Shown here: positions 60,870 to 64,000 of the stretch, piece by piece | Numbering within the stretch: the stretch's first letter is position 1 | Layout: each line of letters begins with the position of its first letter | DNA from: Aestuariibaculum lutulentum | Lineage (GTDB): Bacteria; Bacteroidota; Bacteroidia; Flavobacteriales; Flavobacteriaceae | Direction: 5' to 3' | DNA length: 64,000 nt | Assembly (NCBI RefSeq): GCF_032926325.1 | Contig: NZ_CP136709.1 | Coordinates: 2,136,001-2,200,000, forward strand | Notes under the pieces: model-generated | Databases searched by the model: none | What the model saw: only the letters and a program-made list of their open reading frames with translations | What the model was told of the DNA's origin: nothing | Translations under genes and position numbers: made by a program

Positions 60870-62897
60870 ATGATACAAATGGGTATAACAAAAACAGCGT
60901 TAAGTAAAAAAGCGTTGCGTATGCGAAAAACATCTAACAGTATAGAAGCACATAAACATAGATTTTTAATTAAAGTAACTGTTGTATGCTTTTTGTTATT
61001 TCAGTTTCCAGCTGTATTGGCTCAGAAAAAACCAAGTAGAATAAGTCGGGAACTTGGTATAGCAGAGGTTAAAGATTCTACAAAGCAATCACCAAAAGAT
61101 TTAGCTAAAATAACCGACTACCTGATTATATCTCATGATAACGATACGACCTATGTCGACACGACGTTGACGATAAAAAAGGAATACAAGTTTAATTATT
61201 TACGTAAAGATGATTTTGAGGTTATGCCTTTTTCAAACATGGGCCAAACCTATAATAGCCTGACGTATAATTTTCAGAATACGAAACTCATGCCTAGTTT
61301 TGGTGCTTTGGGTAAGCACTTCAACTATATGGAAGTTGAAGATATTTACTATTACCGTGTACCAACACCGCTTACAGAACTATTTTTTAAAACGGCTTTC
61401 GAACAAGGGCAGTTGGCAGATTCTTTTTTTTCGATAAATACGTCGCCGCAACTTAATTTCTCAATAGCATATAAAGGGTTGCGTTCGCTTGGAAAGTATC
61501 AGCATATTTTAGCAAGTACAGGTAATTTTAGATTTACCACCAATTACCAAACAAAAAACAGAAGGTATGTAGCGAAAGCGCATATTGTTACGCAGGATAT
61601 TTATAATCAGGAAAACGCAGGTATTCGCGATGATAATGTGGAATATTTTGAAACTGGAGAAGAAGATCATTTAGACCGTTCTATTTTCGAAGTGAATTTT
61701 GAAAATGCTGAAACGATGCTAAAAGGGAAGCGTTTTTACTTAGACCATTCATATAATATTGTTCAGAAAAACGATTCATTAGATAAAAACCATTTAAGCT
61801 TAGGGCATGTATTATCATTTGAAGATAAATATAATGAATACAGTCAATCAGCAAACAGTGATTATTTTGGAGAAGCCTTTGTAATTAGTGGTTTAAAGGA
61901 TCGAAATACTTTAGAGAGTTTTTATAATCAATTACATTTAAATTATAGTAACAATATAATAGGTGATTTACAATTCAACATCAGTAACACCAATTATAAT
62001 TATGGGTACGATAAATTAGTTGTGTTAAATGGCCAGACTATAACTAATAGATTAAAAGGTGATGTGTTTGCAGCGGGAGGCAAGTATCATAAACAATATA
62101 AAGGATTCGATTTGTCCGGTGAATTAGGATTAAACGTTTCCGGAGATTTCGATGGTAACTATATTAAAGGTGCGGCTTCATTTAAATTAAATGACGATGT
62201 GTTTGCCAGTGCAAGCCTAAACCATAGTTCAAAGGCACCTAACTTTAATACCTTATTATATCAAAGTGATTATATTAATTACAACTGGCAAAACAGTTTT
62301 AGTAATACCGAAACCCAGCAACTGGCGTTTCAGTTAAAATATAAAGAACTGGCAAATGTTAGTGTCGACTATTCTACCATTACCGATTATGTGTATTTTG
62401 CTCAAGACGATGCGATACTTCAGGTGCGTCCGTTTCAGTATGGAGGAACCATTAATTATTTGCGTGTAAAGTTTGAAAACGAATTTAGGTTAGGAAAGTT
62501 TGCTTTAAATAATACTATATTATATCAAAACGAAAATTCTGATGGAGTAATGAATGTGCCAGATTTAACAACGAGAAACACATTATACTTTTCGTCGCAT
62601 ATGTTCGATAAAGCACTTTTCATGCAAACTGGGGTGACCTTAAAATACTTTACTAAGTATTATATGAATGCTTACAATCCTTTACTGGCAGAATTCTATG
62701 TTCAGAACAGTACAGAGTATGGCGATTTCCCGATGTTAGATTTCTTTATCAACTTAAAAATCCGTCAAACCAGAATTTTTGCCAAGGCCGAACATTTTAA
62801 TTCTGCATTTACTGGATACAATTATTATTCGGCGCCAAATAACCCATATAGAGATTTCACGGTTCGCTTTGGGGTGGTTTGGAATTTCTTTTTATAA
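60870..62897 (+). CDS. Putative porin (Porin_10 type outer-membrane barrel)
   Basis: 675 residues from the first ATG at 60870; other in-frame starts at 60879 and 60921 place the signal sequence (HRFLIKVTVVCFLLFQFPAVLAQ) closer to the N-terminus. The mature protein has the Porin_10 opening with TYVDTTLTIKKEYKFNYLRKDDFEVMPFSNMGQTYNSL, and long alternating strands to the C-terminal RFGVVWNFFL with terminal aromatic residues. It is a large outer-membrane channel or barrel; substrate unknown. Confidence 0.9.
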   Translation: MIQMGITKTALSKKALRMRKTSNSIEAHKHRFLIKVTVVCFLLFQFPAVLAQKKPSRISRELGIAEVKDSTKQSPKDLAKITDYLIISHDNDTTYVDTTLTIKKEYKFNYLRKDDFEVMPFSNMGQTYNSLTYNFQNTKLMPSFGALGKHFNYMEVEDIYYYRVPTPLTELFFKTAFEQGQLADSFFSINTSPQLNFSIAYKGLRSLGKYQHILASTGNFRFTTNYQTKNRRYVAKAHIVTQDIYNQENAGIRDDNVEYFETGEEDHLDRSIFEVNFENAETMLKGKRFYLDHSYNIVQKNDSLDKNHLSLGHVLSFEDKYNEYSQSANSDYFGEAFVISGLKDRNTLESFYNQLHLNYSNNIIGDLQFNISNTNYNYGYDKLVVLNGQTITNRLKGDVFAAGGKYHKQYKGFDLSGELGLNVSGDFDGNYIKGAASFKLNDDVFASASLNHSSKAPNFNTLLYQSDYINYNWQNSFSNTETQQLAFQLKYKELANVSVDYSTITDYVYFAQDDAILQVRPFQYGGTINYLRVKFENEFRLGKFALNNTILYQNENSDGVMNVPDLTTRNTLYFSSHMFDKALFMQTGVTLKYFTKYYMNAYNPLLAEFYVQNSTEYGDFPMLDFFINLKIRQTRIFAKAEHFNSAFTGYNYYSAPNNPYRDFTVRFGVVWNFFL

Positions 62898-62903
62898 TGG
62901 TAT

Positions 62904-62970
62904 TTGGTTTATATACATAAACCACCAGGCTTTCGCTACTCACTTTTTTAGCAAAGGTGGTTGCTAAAAA
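62904..62970 (+). other. Double hairpin downstream of putative porin gene
   Basis: TGGTTTAT-ATAC-ATAAACCA (62905-62924) and TTTTAGCAA-AGGTGG-TTGCTAAAA (62946-62969) are two perfect hairpins within 70 nt. Neither has a long T-run on the plus strand. They may be mRNA 3' structure or a structured element; function unknown. Confidence 0.4.
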
Positions 62971-63007
62971 GAGTTCAAGCAAATAGCTCAATCCCTAATA
63001 CAGATAA

Positions 63008-63050
63008 AAACAACCGCAGGTTAATACAATTTAACCTGCGGTTTTGTTTT
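63008..63050 (+). terminator. Terminator after putative porin gene
   Basis: 12-bp stem ACCGCAGGTTAA/TTAACCTGCGGT with flanking A/T tracts and TTTTGTTTTT. It insulates the rRNA promoters from upstream transcription. Confidence 0.88.
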
Positions 63051-63177
63051 TAAAATAGATAGTATATAGTCCTAATCCAGTCATAACATTAGGTTGAATC
63101 AAAAATAATTTAGATGTAACTTATTGTAAATAAGCATTGGACAAAAAACTTTCAAAAAAAGGCGATAAAAAGTTTGT

Positions 63178-63205
63178 TTGGTAGAAAAAAAGGGTGGTAT
63201 ATTTG
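63178..63205 (+). promoter_or_regulatory. rRNA promoter P1
   Basis: TTTG (63177-63180; another at 63173-63176) and an exact -7 box TATATTTG (63198-63205), followed by CAGCC. Confidence 0.75.
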
Positions 63206-63320
63206 CAGCCCGTTAGCGGCGAGTCTGCTGTGGTAAGTTCATAAAAAGATAGCGATACGAGGTTTAGAGATTTGATTTTCAGGTCAAAGGAAAAAACTTC
63301 AAAAAAATATCAAAAACATC

Positions 63321-63350
63321 TTGTCAGAATTAAAAAAGGTTGTATGTTTG
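63321..63350 (+). promoter_or_regulatory. rRNA promoter P2
   Basis: TTG at 63321-63323, 19-nt spacer and TATGTTTG at 63343-63350, again followed by CAGCC. Confidence 0.82.
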
Positions 63351-63469
63351 CAGCCGCAAAAATAGCGAAGGTTATGAGTAGCGAAGTTCTTGTAAGAAGT
63401 GTTGATATACTTGAGAAAACGAAGTTTTAAAGCTTCAAAAATTTTTTCAAAAAAAAAGTATCAAAACTA

Positions 63470-63500
63470 TTGTGAGGTTAAAAAAAGGGTTTTATATTTG
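63470..63500 (+). promoter_or_regulatory. rRNA promoter P3
   Basis: TTG at 63470-63472, 20-nt spacer and TATATTTG at 63493-63500, followed by CACCC. Nearest to the 16S gene, giving a ~160-nt leader. Confidence 0.82.
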
Positions 63501-63668
63501 CACCCGCTTAACGAGGAAACGAGTTAAGAGATAAAGAGAAATAAGTTCATAAACATATTGAATTGACAGCGTAAGATTTAAGTTGGAAACGATTTAAATC
63601 AACTAAGAGAATAAACCATTTTGAGTACTAGAGATTCCAATTAGTTGTTAAATAATATTTAAAATTTA

Positions 63669-64000
63669 ACGATGAAGAGTTTGATCCTGGCTCAGGATGA
63701 ACGCTAGCGGCAGGCCTAACACATGCAAGTCGAGGGGTAACAGGGAGCTTGCTCTGCTGACGACCGGCGCACGGGTGCGTAACGCGTATACAATCTGCCT
63801 TGTACTGGGGGATAGCCTTTAGAAATGAAGATTAACACCCCATAGTATAATTACTTCGCATGGAGTTTTTATTAAAGGTTACGGTACAAGATGAGTATGC
63901 GTCCTATTAGCTAGATGGTGTGGTAACGGCACACCATGGCGACGATAGGTAGGGGGCCTGAGAGGGTTATCCCCCACACTGGTACTGAGACACGGACCAG
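63669..64000 (+). rRNA. rrs: 16S ribosomal RNA, 5' part (cut by window edge)
   Basis: The universal 5' sequence AGAGTTTGATCCTGGCTCAG begins at 63676, placing position 1 of the mature RNA near 63669. The next stretches GATGAACGCTAGCGGCAGGC, CTAACACATGCAAGTCGAG and, near the edge, ACTGGTACTGAGACACGGAC match a Bacteroidota/Flavobacteriaceae 16S. About 332 nt are visible; the rest lies outside the window. Confidence 0.98.

Noticed and set aside
1..64000. CRISPR arrays, insertion sequences, prophage genes, tRNA genes
   Set aside because: No spaced direct repeats, transposase or integrase motifs, phage genes or tRNA cloverleaf sequences were seen.

Overview
The window comes from a member of the phylum Bacteroidota, almost certainly family Flavobacteriaceae. 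The evidence is low GC, SusC/SusD-type genes with a FecI/FecR regulatory pair, GSCFA, DUF4843 and Porin_10 type proteins, almost no Shine-Dalgarno sites, exact copies of the Bacteroidota -7 box (TAnnTTTG) upstream of many genes, and a flavobacterial-looking 16S rRNA 5' end at the right edge. I cannot name the species from the sequence alone.

Layout. (1) 1-13.0 kb holds two related surface-uptake loci. The first is entered at its tail: a partial DUF4843 lipoprotein and a PKD-like lipoprotein, then two periplasmic thioredoxin-fold proteins. The second is complete: ECF sigma factor, FecR anti-sigma, SusC-like receptor with an N-terminal STN signalling domain, SusD-like lipoprotein, DUF4843 lipoprotein and PKD-like lipoprotein. 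(2) 13.7-26.5 kb runs entirely on the plus strand: an M16 peptidase, a free-standing DsbD alpha domain, full DsbD, a TlpA-like thioredoxin, a class V PLP enzyme with a cysteine loop, thioredoxin reductase, an M1 aminopeptidase and a divergent Nramp-fold transporter. (3) 26.6-36.5 kb is mostly housekeeping: FKBP isomerase, Era, Der, a LemA/TPM operon, a MerR regulator with an M23 peptidase, and alaS. (4) 36.5-63 kb is mixed: GSCFA, DUF4230, an enoyl-CoA hydratase-like protein, an aromatic amino acid hydroxylase, hemL, a hybrid histidine kinase, lysS, lipB, PPK2, a nucleoid-associated protein, rnhB and a putative porin. (5) From 63.1 kb an rRNA operon starts, with three tandem promoters and the first ~330 nt of 16S.

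How the genes may work together. Regions 1 and 2 read as one functional neighbourhood. TonB-dependent SusCD complexes import a ligand. Periplasmic thioredoxin-fold proteins are kept reduced by DsbD, which draws electrons from the TrxB/thioredoxin system. M16 and M1 peptidases could digest an imported peptide, and a cysteine-loop PLP enzyme could handle released cysteine. My best system-level hypothesis is uptake, reduction and degradation of disulfide-containing peptides under FecI/FecR control. This is inference from gene content and order.

A second set of observations concerns RNA. Several gaps contain promoter-like -7 boxes followed within 40-150 nt by strong hairpin/T-run terminators and no protein gene: 13.4 kb, three units at 37.6-38.0 kb, 47.8 kb and 60.7 kb. 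Most of them carry a TTAGTTAG-like motif. The 47.8 kb candidate has 13 nt of perfect complementarity to the leader of the SusC gene, 13 nt upstream of its start codon. Two small genes (DUF5522 type and YqaE/Pmp3 type) and one possible 25-residue cationic peptide were read directly from gaps between the larger genes.
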